Assembly (NCBI RefSeq): GCF_030272615.1
Contig: NC_081412.1
Location: forward strand, 144,414,247-144,478,246
Length of the DNA stretch: 64,000 bases
Reading direction: 5' to 3'
DNA from: Cryptomeria japonica
Lineage: Eukaryota; Streptophyta; Pinopsida; Cupressales; Cupressaceae
Position numbers and translations under genes: made by a program
Shown: positions 1 to 9,561 of the stretch, in pieces
Numbering within the stretch: the first letter of the stretch is position 1
How the letters are laid out: the number at the start of each line of letters is the position of its first letter
Notes under the pieces: model-generated
Seen by the model: the letters and a program-made list of their open reading frames with translations, nothing else
Told to the model about the DNA's origin: nothing
The model's database searches: none

Positions 1-153
1 CTTAAGCAACTCTTTTATTATCCATATTTTTGAAACTCTTGTATACTAATAATATTGTTGCAATTGTCAAATTCCCTTCTACTATAAGATATCTCTTGGC
101 ATATTTTACATATATTTTTTAAATATAGATATACTAGTTTATAGGCACAATTA
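1..153. repeat. Dispersed repeat copy (second copy at 19533-19673)
   Basis: This stretch matches 19533-19673 closely along its length, including the shared phrases ttttgaaactcttgtata and aaatatagatatactag. In the second copy the match stops where element A is inserted. The ACTAG at 133-137 therefore corresponds to element A's target duplication and shows the uninterrupted site in a paralogous copy. I see no coding capacity. The family is not recognised. Confidence 0.8.
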
Positions 154-660
154 TAGTTTAACTACCATATAATGAACAGAAAATAGAATTATAGAATTCA
201 CAAATGTGTTAACCCTAAAGATTGACAAGTTAACAAATAGTTCTTAAGCAAACCTAACTAACACACATTTCTTTCTAGTTCCATATACATCATATGCCAA
301 CACAACTTACAATTATATGCCTAGTTTAACTTCTTGGTTCTTGAAATCTCATTATATCATTCTCAATTGTCTTAGACTTAACTTTGGTGTCTTGTGACTT
401 CACTATGTAAATCAAATGAATATAGACTTAACTTAAACTTTAAAAATATTGAGAATAATTTATAATATTCAACCTACACCCCAAATTACATCTCAATCTA
501 TATCAATTTCCACACCCCCCCCGCCCCTTAATCCATATGTTTAATAGATCAATATAAATTTTCAAACAAAAAATTAAAAAAATAACAAACATCAAAAGCT
601 AATATCACTAAAAAAACTACATTAACTTCATCTATCAAGACACCCACTACACTCTCTAAT
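154..660. other. Intergenic, no feature recognised
   Basis: AT-rich sequence without a plausible gene. A short C-rich run (about 514-526) is the only compositional break. I see no RNA gene, terminal repeat or coding relic. Confidence 0.5.
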
Positions 661-1332
661 AGTACAAGCACTAGTACTTTAGGTTTGTGAGGATAACATT
701 TAAGTGGCTAGACCCCTAAGATTAGCTCACCGGATCTCGACTACTATTTGGGTAGTCTAGGTCATTTGGGCATCCTTGTCCATCCCATCAGGTCTGAATT
801 TAGGACCATAGACTAGATGCTAGGTGAAAATTGAGATTTGAAGTTGGTGTGAGCATAATCAAAACATGGTCAAAGGACAAAAGGCCAAAATGCTAAAGTG
901 AGGCCTAAGTGAGGATGAGATTGTATAGGGATACAATTTACATTGCTGCAAATAGTATAAGCACTAGTACTTCAGGTTTGTGAGGATAACATTTAAGTGG
1001 CTAGACCCCTAAGAATTGTAGTACATGTCATTTGGGCATCCTTGTCCAGCCCATCAGGTTTGAATTTTTAGGACCACATACTAGATACTAGGTGAAAATT
1101 GAGATTTGAAGTTGGTGTGAGCATAATCAAAACATGGTCAAAGCATTAAAGACTAGAATGCTAAAGTGAGGCCTAAGTGAGGGAGAGACTGTATAGGGAT
1201 ACAATTTACGACGCTACAAATAGTATATGCACTAATACTTCAGGTTTGTGAGGATAACATTTAAATGGCTAGACCTCTAAGATTAGCTCACCCAATCTCG
1301 ACTACTATTTTGGGTAGTCCAAGTCATTTGAA
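661..1332. repeat. Tandem repeat, 2.4 copies, unit about 270-290 bp
   Basis: Three copies begin at about 661, 953 and 1222 with agta-a-gcactagtactt followed by caggtttgtgaggataacattta. The second lacks about 25 bases present in the first, and the third is cut off near 1332. Units end with a phrase like ggatacaatttacgacgctac, which also ends the LTR-like blocks at 11074 and 18632. The array is probably derived from LTR ends on the minus strand. It lies about 0.5 kb upstream of the CP12 gene. Confidence 0.8.
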
Positions 1333-1532
1333 TTCAACCCTTGATTTGTGTGCAATATGAATAAAAATTTGTTGCAAATTACTTAAAAGATTATATGAAA
1401 GATTTACTATGTAAAGAATTAAAGTCCAATTCACTGAACCAAACTCTGAATTCTTCTCAATAAAAAGATCCATATGCATGTCCTCACTGCATAGCACACC
1501 AAGAAGATATTATGAAGATATCATCCTCACAA

Positions 1533-1700
1533 GTGAGGCCCACTACATAAGAGGACATCCTCACTCCTCCAATATCTCCACTACAATAAACCCAAAACAA
1601 ATCATGCCACGTGGTTACAAACACTCCAGACCTCCCCAAAATTTGAGAGGCTAAGATTTCCCTCCTTATCTCTTCTAACTTGCGTCCATTTTTCATCCTT
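1533..1700 (+). promoter_or_regulatory. CP12 upstream region with G-box and I-box
   Basis: A perfect G-box core CACGTG, within CCACGTGG, lies at 1607-1614 and is followed directly by a GT-element-like GTGGTTAC. An I-box core (GATAAG) is present on the minus strand at 1665-1670. A GGCCCAC site-II-like element lies at 1537-1543. In plants, a G-box close to an I-box is typical of light-regulated photosynthesis promoters, which fits the gene downstream. I see no convincing TATA box and cannot place the transcription start. Function is inferred from motifs only. Confidence 0.55.
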
Positions 1701-1808
1701 AATTCCCCAAATCAAAGCAAACCCCTGCATTTCATAGCAATCCCAAGCCCCTCCAATTCCGTCCATTGACGGAAAACTAATCATCTGCAAAATCCTCTCC
1801 ACACCCAG

Positions 1809-2231
1809 ATGGCTGCTTCAATGGCTACAACATCCACAGTCCCCAAGGCCCTCTTTTTCCCGTCAAATAACGCTGTTCCCCTGACACCCAAGATCTCCTC
1901 CTCCATGAAATTTCAGCCCAAACCCCATGTGGGTCGTCTGGGCAGAATGGGTTTGAGCAAAAGAAGCTTGGTGGTGGCCATGGCGGTTCCTCCTCCTCCT
2001 CCAGCCAAGGAAGGAAAACTTTCAGACGCTGTGCAACAGAGCATTGCAAATGCCAAAGAACGGTGTGCAGAGGATGAAAATTCAGGGGAATGCGCAGCTG
2101 CGTGGGATGAAGTTGAAGAATTGAGCGCTACGAGGAGTGATATTCGAACCAAGGAGAAAGGAAGCGACCCACTTGAGGCTTACTGTAAGGAAAACCCTGA
2201 GACAGACGAGTGTCGAACCTACGACGACTGA
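1809..2231 (+). CDS. CP12: Calvin cycle protein CP12, chloroplast precursor
   Basis: Complete 140-codon single-exon gene. CP12 is a small, largely disordered stromal protein. It docks GAPDH and phosphoribulokinase into an inactive complex in the dark and releases them when thioredoxin reduces its two disulfides in the light. Visible here: an N-terminal transit-peptide-like region (residues 1 to about 57, rich in Ser, Lys, Arg, almost no acidic residues); the N-terminal cysteine pair Cys86 and Cys95; the family core AWDEVEEL at 98-105; the C-terminal pair Cys126 and Cys135 within YCKENPETDEC; and the GAPDH-binding tail ending in TYDD. Both pairs keep the usual eight-residue spacing. The ATG at 1809 is preferred because it gives a full transit peptide; Met5 is the only close alternative. 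An unusual run of five prolines (61-65) lies at the probable start of the mature protein. No frame damage is visible, so the gene is likely functional. Confidence 0.97.
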   Translation: MAASMATTSTVPKALFFPSNNAVPLTPKISSSMKFQPKPHVGRLGRMGLSKRSLVVAMAVPPPPPAKEGKLSDAVQQSIANAKERCAEDENSGECAAAWDEVEELSATRSDIRTKEKGSDPLEAYCKENPETDECRTYDD

Positions 2232-3050
2232 AGGCTAGTAACATGTATTTTCTGTTATTTGACATATGCCTTAGAAATATCCGTCAAACATAAGCTTGTC
2301 TAATATAAACTGAACTGAGTTCAGATGTGAAACACCATTTATGATGATGTAATTCAGTGAAGTATTTCATAGATAGATTTGTAAGCTTTTTCTCTGTTTG
2401 AAACTGTTGGTGTTTTAGCTGATACAGAGCTTAATACAGAGTAATTTTGCTTTTATTTTCTTTATTTTCTTTTTCTTATTTAAATGGGTCATGAGGGTAT
2501 TTTTGTCATAATTTTTTTGTAATTTGGGTCAGGAATCATGGAGGATCAAATTAGATAGGAGAAGGGTATGCCTATTCATTTGGAAAAAAGATTCATAAGA
2601 ATAAGTACTTGTATAGTAAGAGATTTTGAGGATATGTTTGTTCGTTTGGAACAAGATTTTTATAAGGATATTAGTTTTCAACAATTCATAATAGTAATTG
2701 CTGTTGTTTCTGATTTAGATTGTATTATATTTTTGCATCAACTTTTCAAATCGCACTCTATGATCTATCATAAAGATGATAGAAAGCTTATGGAGTAGAA
2801 AGATTCTAATTGTTTAAGTACAATTTTTCTATTTTCAAATATGAGGTAAGCAGATTTATAAGAATGCTAAGTATATCTATACTAAAGCGATGATCAAATT
2901 ATTGCATCCAAAGAAGTAATAATTAATTTAGATTTAATAATTGGTAGTTGTAAATTAAGGTAATTTTGGTGAAGTACATAAAAATAAATTAATTATATGA
3001 TTAAAGATGTATGACTTTGATGTAGTTTATGAATTTAGATTGTTTAAATT
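2232..3050. other. CP12 3' flank, nothing further recognised
   Basis: Contains the 3' untranslated region of CP12, whose poly(A) site I cannot place, then T-rich sequence. A 76-codon open frame at 2568-2798 has no recognisable motif and AT-driven composition. I do not call it a gene. Confidence 0.5.
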
Positions 3051-4260
3051 TGAAAATGGTGTTCTGTATCTATGTAACTCTTCTTATTTTATTTGAAATT
3101 TATGCTCCATCTTGAGACAAGTCTACGAGTTATGATCTTTTTTCTATTCATGGATTTGTTCTCCACATGAATTTGATTTGCTTAATGTGTACTTTTACTC
3201 TTTGGTATGTTTACTTTGCCCATATCTACTTCCTTTTCTTTTCCTATTATCCAAAGCTAATGGTATTTAAAGTTTTATATGAAAGATTGTCATTTGTCAT
3301 AAGGAGATGTGCACCTAGATCAACTTGCAGAAATGTGTGTTAAGCATATAAGACAATAGATCCTAGTCATTTAAATGCTTTAGAGTGGTAATGCAACACA
3401 ACTCTTTTTGGGTAATCCGATTGAAGAATTCCTTATATGCTGTTTTTTTGTAATTTTGAATGATATTTAATACCATCCAATGATGATCAAGTGTGTGCAA
3501 TTGAGTGCTTTCAAATACAAGGACATAACAAGTAATCATACAAAAGAAACATGAGACAAGACCATGGTTCATTATGTTGACACCATTGAAATCGAGGGGG
3601 TGGAGGTGGGGGAAGGAGTGGGAGAGGGAAGGTAGGGTGGGGAGGGTGGCAAGAAGCTTGCTTTTCTTACCAAGTCAATTTCCTAAACAAAGAATGATAA
3701 GTTGCCACTAGTTAGTTTACTTGAGCTAGTTTTTCAAGTGTAATTGAATGTGTTCAAATACAAGAACATAACAATTAATCATACAAACTTGTGTTAGTCG
3801 ACTTTAAGGGTAAATGAATGGGGGAGTTGTTCAAATTTTGAATATTACATTTTAAGATTCAAATTCACAATTGCAAGGTCAAGCCTACACCTATAGAAAT
3901 GGTAAGAATGAAGTATATACCAAGATGTTTAGAGATAGGTGCATGAATAGGTGTAATAAATAACATATATATAAAAAAATAAAAAAATATGGATAAAATA
4001 TAATTGAAAACGCATGACAATGTGTGTAAATGGGTGAATAATGATATGGATGAAAGAGCCCAACTTTACACAAGATTATGTCACTTGTCAATATGCAAAT
4101 GTATTGTCATTCTTTCAAAATGGGAACAAAACTAAATGAGAAATGACATGGGTATGCAAATAACACTATTACATTTACCCCCCACTTTGAGGTGTATATG
4201 AATACTATAATGATCATGTATGTCAAAGTATACATATTAACTTTACAAACATGCATGCAA
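3050..4260. repeat. Old dispersed repeat, left copy (right copy 61.9-64.0 kb)
   Basis: Blocks of this stretch recur in the same order and orientation at the right end of the window. The clearest is about 4045-4255 against about 63805-64000, sharing gagcccaact, attatgtca-ttgtcaat and cccc-actttgaggc/t. Others are near 3480-3550 and 3730-3790 against about 62250-62300, and near 3150-3210 against about 61960-62040. A G-rich tract (about 3594-3650) lies inside the left copy. Divergence is high and no protein is recognisable. Confidence 0.6.
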
Positions 4261-5300
4261 AGTAATTTTTAAAACATAAAAGCATATTAGAGGGATCCAT
4301 ATAAATTTATTGGCTCTACATAATGTCCTCATGTAGTTCTATCCTTAAGCATGGATGATGCATAAGAACATACAAAAATATAAAAATGTGACATTTATAA
4401 CTTTTGCCATGCAAGTAGAACTAAGAAAAAGTGAAATATGAATATCACTATCAATGATCCAAAGAGGGAGAGAAGGAAGTAGTGTTATATGGATTCCACT
4501 TGTACAAAAAGTGGCGATGGTCTTTGGATGATAGGGTGCATTATGCATTGGCATGCCCTATGCAAAAGATAAGTCTTTGTATTCACCTATAACTATCTAT
4601 AAATTAATCTTTAGATTTGTTAGCATTAGAATATGCCCCTTATAATTGCTTGCATCTTGTTGGTCACATTTTTGGACGACCTCTTTTAGATTTTTTATGC
4701 ACTTGCTTGGTGACAAATGGGTTGTCTGAAATCATAATTAATTACTTTAACGATTTTACTCAATCGACACTTGTAGAAGGTTTAAAAATCTCTATGGTAT
4801 TTTGAGTTGAGTTTCAAAGTTCCAAGGTTGCCTGAATGGTTGAATTGTCAATATGAAACCTATGATGAAAATATTAGCAAGTTAGGAATTTTGTCAAATG
4901 ACCAAAAGGGCACTTGATAAAATAATTTAGAAAGTTTTAGTTCTTTCAGAATCTCCAAAATGGTCATACCAAAGATCATGTAACTTTATTAGAAGGGGTG
5001 AAGTATAAATATCTACAAATTTTGAAGTTTGCAAACTCCATTTCTCAAAGAAAACTTACCTTTCGATAGTTTACAAAGTTTGTAAACTAATCTCTTTCGG
5101 CCAATACTATTGTTCATGAATTGAAAAAGGTGTAGAAATACGCTCTTTCAACAACTTAAAGAGTTTAGCTTTTTGTATCATCAAAATCTCAATCCTTTTG
5201 GTAGGTTGTTAAGTTCTGAAGCTTTGTTTTTCACCAAAAACTTTGTCTAGTAATTTATTGGTTCATAGACTCATCTTTCGCCAATAAAGTAAAATAAAGT
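4261..5300. other. Intergenic, no feature recognised
   Basis: AT-rich DNA with only short open frames on either strand. No terminal repeats or coding relic are recognised. The PPR-derived relic may begin further left than 5302, but I cannot see it here. Confidence 0.45.
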
Positions 5301-5588
5301 TTTGAATTATGATATTTCAGTGAATTCTTAGGTTTGAAAACTGCCTTCCTATTGAAGGCATAAACATGGCTCAAATTGTTCTAGGGAATACCTCAATGAG
5401 ATGTAGTCTCACGATGTGCAAGAAAAAGAGATTTGTTGAATCATCCTTAGAAACTTCTCAGTGAATTCAATGTGTAAGAGTAAAGGGGTGCAAAAGAATG
5501 GGGTATTGAATATCCATCAAAGGATAAAGGAATTGTGAGTGCCCTGGTCAATTTTGAATTATGTTATTTTAGTGAATTCTTAGGTTTG

Positions 5589-5697
5589 TGTCATAACCCT
5601 CTTTTTGGACCTTGATATGACTTGTTATTAATAATAATAATAATAATATTATTATTAATAACAAGTCATATCAAGGTCCAAAAAGAGGGTTATGACA
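5589..5697. repeat. Near-perfect palindrome at the retroelement terminus
   Basis: The first about 52 bases (TGTCATAACCCTC... to the (ATA)n centre) are repeated as their reverse complement, ending ...GGGTTATGACA at 5697. The arms appear identical outside the AT-rich centre. The other terminus (about 7078-7126) carries only one arm. Another copy of one arm begins at 12271. Confidence 0.9.
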
Positions 5698-7126
5698 TCC
5701 TTCCCCCCTTAAATTGTACATCGTCCTGATGCACTAATTATAACCTTAAAAAGAGTTACTAATTCAAAATGTTTAGAACGAAAGTGAAAACATATGTTGC
5801 ATCATAATTGAGTCTTCCCATGTAGTATTCCTTTTATCACATTGATTCCATTATACTTGAATAGAATAATCTCTTTGTTGCACAATTGGTATTGGCGGTT
5901 CTCCAAGACTCTGAATGGCTCTATCATTATTCCCCTTGATTCCTAAGAGGATCATTCCTTACTTCATCAAACGTTAGTGGATAAGTTATAATATTGTATC
6001 CATCCCTTTGATCTTGATTATGATGTGGCTTCTTTCAGATAAATTATTCTATTGATCCTTGTTGAAGTTTGCATTTCCCTTGAATTCATGCTTCGTCTTA
6101 AATGAATGATTCATGTTAAATTTTTATCTCGTTATTGCTCTAGCTTGAATCTTCCTTTATTGTTCTTTCAAGTACTTCCTTCCTGCCTACGAGTCTATGC
6201 ACATCAACTTCTGCCCAAGTTGGTATTAATACCCAAAAATGAACTTTTTGATTTGACCCTTCTCATCTTTTTACACATATGTACACACTTTAACAATTTG
6301 ACAAACTTAATTTGATATTGTTGAACTGTCAAAGCCCCTTGTCGAAGATTATGGAATTATGTTACCTTCTCATTGAAGAATAACTATGATAACCTCCTCT
6401 TATGAAAATGGCGAATAAATTGATCTCATGTGATTATATCCTTGTTATACCCATTTGTTCCTTAGTATTAGTCCACTAACAAGCTGCATCTCTAGTGAGT
6501 TGATAGGAAACCCCATAATGTCTTAATTGTTTCACTAAAGTCCTTTAGTTCAATGTATTTTCCCTTTTCATTCAACCAATCCTCAGCTCCTTCACCTATT
6601 TCTTTCCTTTGAACTTAGGTTGGTTAATTTCCTTGAAATCCTTAAATAGCTCCAACATATTGTTTTCCCTCATTTATTCAACCGTTGCCAAGTTCTCATT
6701 TTCAATCCCACTTCTATTTATTTGATGTCATTTTGCCTTGCTCTATGGTCCTGCATTGATTTTTCCATGGAGTTGATCTCATCCTTTTTCTTAGTTAATA
6801 TGTTGATTATAGTTTTGACTTCTTGTTTCATTATTCCTTTAGTCTAGTTGATTCCATCATTGGTAGCTTCATTTTGACTCCTTGAAGTGGTGGTATGCTT
6901 TCCTCTTCCACTTTATTTACCCTCTAGGTCTTCTTGAAATTTGAATTTCTCATTTAGTTCTTGATTTAATATATAGTGATTTACCTCTACAACCTCCAAC
7001 TACTTCCAAGATACTCTTCAAGGTTGCATAAGTTGAAGTGAGCTCAAGGCCTAGACTTGAACCTTCACTTTGATACCATATTATTAATAACAAGTCATAT
7101 CAAGGTCCAAAAAGAGGGTTATGACA
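5589..7126 (-). mobile_element. Small gag-only LTR retroelement (TR-GAG-like), minus strand
   Basis: Read on the minus strand, the element starts at 7126 with TGTCATAACC. After about 49 bases it shows a primer-binding site TGGTATCAAAG (about 7067-7077), complementary to initiator tRNA-Met. It ends with a purine tract AAGGGGGGAAGGA (5698-5711) followed by the same TGTCATAACC terminus (5697). Flanking bases are gtttg and ttttg, an imperfect 5-bp target duplication. The interior holds only a damaged gag stretch, with the islands DWLNEKGKYIELKDF and FHNLRQGALTVQQYQIKF, as in Ty3/gypsy gag. There is no protease, RT or integrase, so it would have depended on another element. It sits inside a decayed PPR gene. 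Confidence 0.75.
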
Positions 7127-8284
7127 TTTTGAAAACTCCCTTTCCTATCAAAGGTGTCAACATGACTCAAATTGTTTCATAGAATACCTCAATGAAATGT
7201 AGCTTCACAGTGTTCAAGACATATACACAAGGAATTTGTTGAATCATCCTTAGAACTTCTTAGTGAATTCAATGTGTAAGAGTAAAAGAGTGCAATAAAA
7301 TGGGGTATGAATATCTATCAAAGATTAAAGGAATTGCAAGCACACTGGTTAATCTTGAATTATGATATTTTGGTAATTTTTAGGTTTTGAGAACTCCCTT
7401 TACTATCAAAGGCATCAACATGGCACAACTTGTTTCATAGAATACCTCAATGAAATGTAGTCTCACTATGTGCAAGACATGTACAAAATTTCCATTGTTG
7501 AATCATCCTTAAAATTTCTGAGTGAATTAAATGTGTAAGAGTAAAAGGGTACAATAGAATGAGGTATGAATATCCATCAAAGCATAAAGGAATTGCAAGT
7601 GCCCTAGTCAATTTGCATGCAAATTATGGAGACATTGATTGGCATGCTAGGGTTGCCATGATTGTAGGATATGCACAAAATGGATTTGAAAGGTTATAAA
7701 AAGATTTCTAAGTGTTGCTATTATGAGTTTCAAATAATATGAAGATTGGTGTAAGATAGAGGACTTAATAAGATGCCTACACATAGCTAGATTGAATATT
7801 ATAAAATAACACATGCTTTTTTGCATAGGAGACAAATCACATCCATAGAGAGATGAAACATATGAAAAGATAGAGCAATATTCTTGGACAATGAAAGCAA
7901 TCGGATATTTCCAAATTTGAGATGTCTACTTGATGTTGTAGAATAGAAGGAAAAATAATAATTTGTCTATCACCATAGTGAAAAATCAACAATTGTATTT
8001 GGTTTGTTAAACATTAATTTGGAACAATTATTTAAGTTGTTAAGAACCTTCAAGTATTCTTTTATTGCCACACCACATCTAAATTCATCCTTGACATCGT
8101 GCCAAGAGAAATTACTCTCAGAATTGTGAACTATGTTCATATTGTAAACATAGATAATATTCTTATGGAGATTATTGGTCCAATGCTTATATTAATTGGA
8201 GAGCAAATGCCATATGGTTGATAAAGTGAAAGATTAATTTTGTAATAGATTTTGAAGAATTAGTTATGGAAGAGGGGAAGAATA

Positions 8285-8590
8285 TAAATTCAATAACTTC
8301 TATTGTAAAAGGAGGATCTTTTTCTAGCTTCTCTTGAGAGATATTTGGGGAAGAGGTGGTATTTTTAGCTAGTCTATAAAAAGATTTTTATATAAAGATA
8401 GAAGGGAGACTTTGAGCTCTTATGTAAATTCATTAACTTCTATTGTAAAAGGAGGATATTTTTCAAACTTCTCTTGAGAAAGATCTGGGGAAGAGGGGTG
8501 ATATTTTCTACTCATTTGTAACAGCAATAATCATATTTTCAAGAAAGCTTTCTGTATAGAGATAGAAGAGAGACTTTGTGCTCTTATGTT
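8285..8590. repeat. Direct duplication, period about 140 bp
   Basis: Two adjacent copies start at about 8285 and 8425 with taaattca-taacttctattgtaaaaggagga. Each runs through a ggggaagaggtg-like phrase to gatagaag-gagactttg-gctcttatg. The second copy is longer by about 25 bases. No coding potential is recognised; open frames here (for example 8576-8776) look like chance. Confidence 0.75.
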
Positions 8591-9200
8591 ATTGAAGAAT
8601 TGAAGGGATATTGGAGAACTTTGCGTCTAATTTGTCCCCTCTTTGATTGGGGGTTTTCTTATGTCAAGTTGCAATCTTTCTTTGATATTTCTTTGGTATA
8701 TCTAGTTGAATTTATGTTTAATACAAAAACTTTGTGTTCTAAACGATTTTATGTTATTTGTATACTCAATGTGTAATCACTTTCTTACTTGTTCATATGC
8801 TGGGAAAAGATAATTGCTCATCTTATTGGTTATTTTTTGTGGGCACAAAATTGGTAAAATTTGTGTCATTTGTTTCTGTTCCTTTTTATTCTAAATTTAT
8901 TCCTAAGGAACCTAGGTAATTTTCTTCTATATTCATCTAGAGTTTCTCCCTTTTCATTTTCCATAGTTCTCTTTATTGGTTTCTAGTCAAAATCATGCCC
9001 CAAAAACCTCAAATTAAATCATACAAGGGAGTTGACCCTTTCAAATGCAAAGGAAGATCACCATTCCATTGATGATCTCTCCAATTGTTTTGTACATGTT
9101 GTCATTGTTTCCCATTGGGAGAGTCTTAATTGAATCATCTTATAAGGTGACAAGTCTATTAATCAACACATCTATAAGGTAAGAAATTATATGACAAACA
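8591..9200. other. No feature recognised
   Basis: T-rich sequence without recognisable terminal repeats, RNA genes or coding islands on either strand. Confidence 0.45.
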
Positions 9201-9202
9201 TT

Positions 9203-9400
9203 CAAAGGTGTGCGACATATTCTTTATAAAGAAAATGATCATCATTTGTCTATTTTTACTTAAATCACTTGGAAGACACACACACAAACACCCACACACA
9301 CACACACACACACACCCACACACCCACACACATGTATATGCATATGTATATGTCTGTGTATATATGTATAAGTGTGTATCTATATAAATGCATATATGTG
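9203..9400. repeat. Dispersed repeat ending in a CA microsatellite, copy 1
   Basis: About 85 bases (aaggtgtg-gacatattctttataaagaaaatgatca ... acttggaagacac) lead into a (CA)n tract with C interruptions and then a TATG-rich tail. The same unit occurs at 11813-12000, again directly before a (CA)n tract, so the microsatellite travels with the unit. Open frames through the tract are artefacts of the repeat. Confidence 0.8.
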
Positions 9401-9561
9401 TTGTGTGGGAGAAAAAGTGACACTAAGCAAGCATGCTCTAATCCCACTTTCAACCACACACTTGTGGAATACAAAAGAGCCTAGAGGTATCACACAATTG
9501 GCTACTTCTTTTTGTGGAAGAGAGAGCCACGGGCTACCTATTAGGATTTCTATTCCTTTGT

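Larger units (their letters stand above)
5302..7614 (+). repeat. Three tandem PPR-derived units, about 255 bp each
   Basis: Units start with ttgaattatg-tatttt at 5302, 5554 and 7355. They end with a phrase like ggaattgcaagtgccct-gtcaat. The middle unit is interrupted by the element at 5589-7126 (left part 5554-5588, right part from about 7127). Each unit carries the degraded coding stretch of a PPR helix pair (-IPQ-NVVS ... GM-IHQSI), so the array arose by duplication of PPR repeats. Confidence 0.85.
5302..8200 (+). pseudogene. Decayed PPR-DYW (pentatricopeptide repeat) gene relic
   Basis: Short readable islands match the carboxy-terminal half of a plant PPR-DYW protein, a family of organelle RNA-editing factors. 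In order: GMNIHQSI (near 7566), then GIASALVN...GDID and VAMIVGYAQNGFE (7589-7700), both typical PPR helices; GDKSHP-RDETYEKIEQ (from 7828), the E/E+ region; HHSEK...FGLLN (about 7971), the start of the DYW deaminase with its conserved His and Glu; and CHTTSKFI-DIVPREIT (near 8066-8130). Stops and frameshifts separate the islands, and the terminal FHHF/DYW part is unreadable. The 5' half consists of tandem PPR-derived units of about 255 bp, split by the element at 5589-7126. The gene is dead. The cysteine-rich zinc site of DYW is mostly lost. Confidence 0.75.

Noticed and set aside
2568-2798. 76-codon open frame downstream of CP12
   Set aside because: No recognisable family, AT-driven composition, and no sign of a promoter or conserved start.
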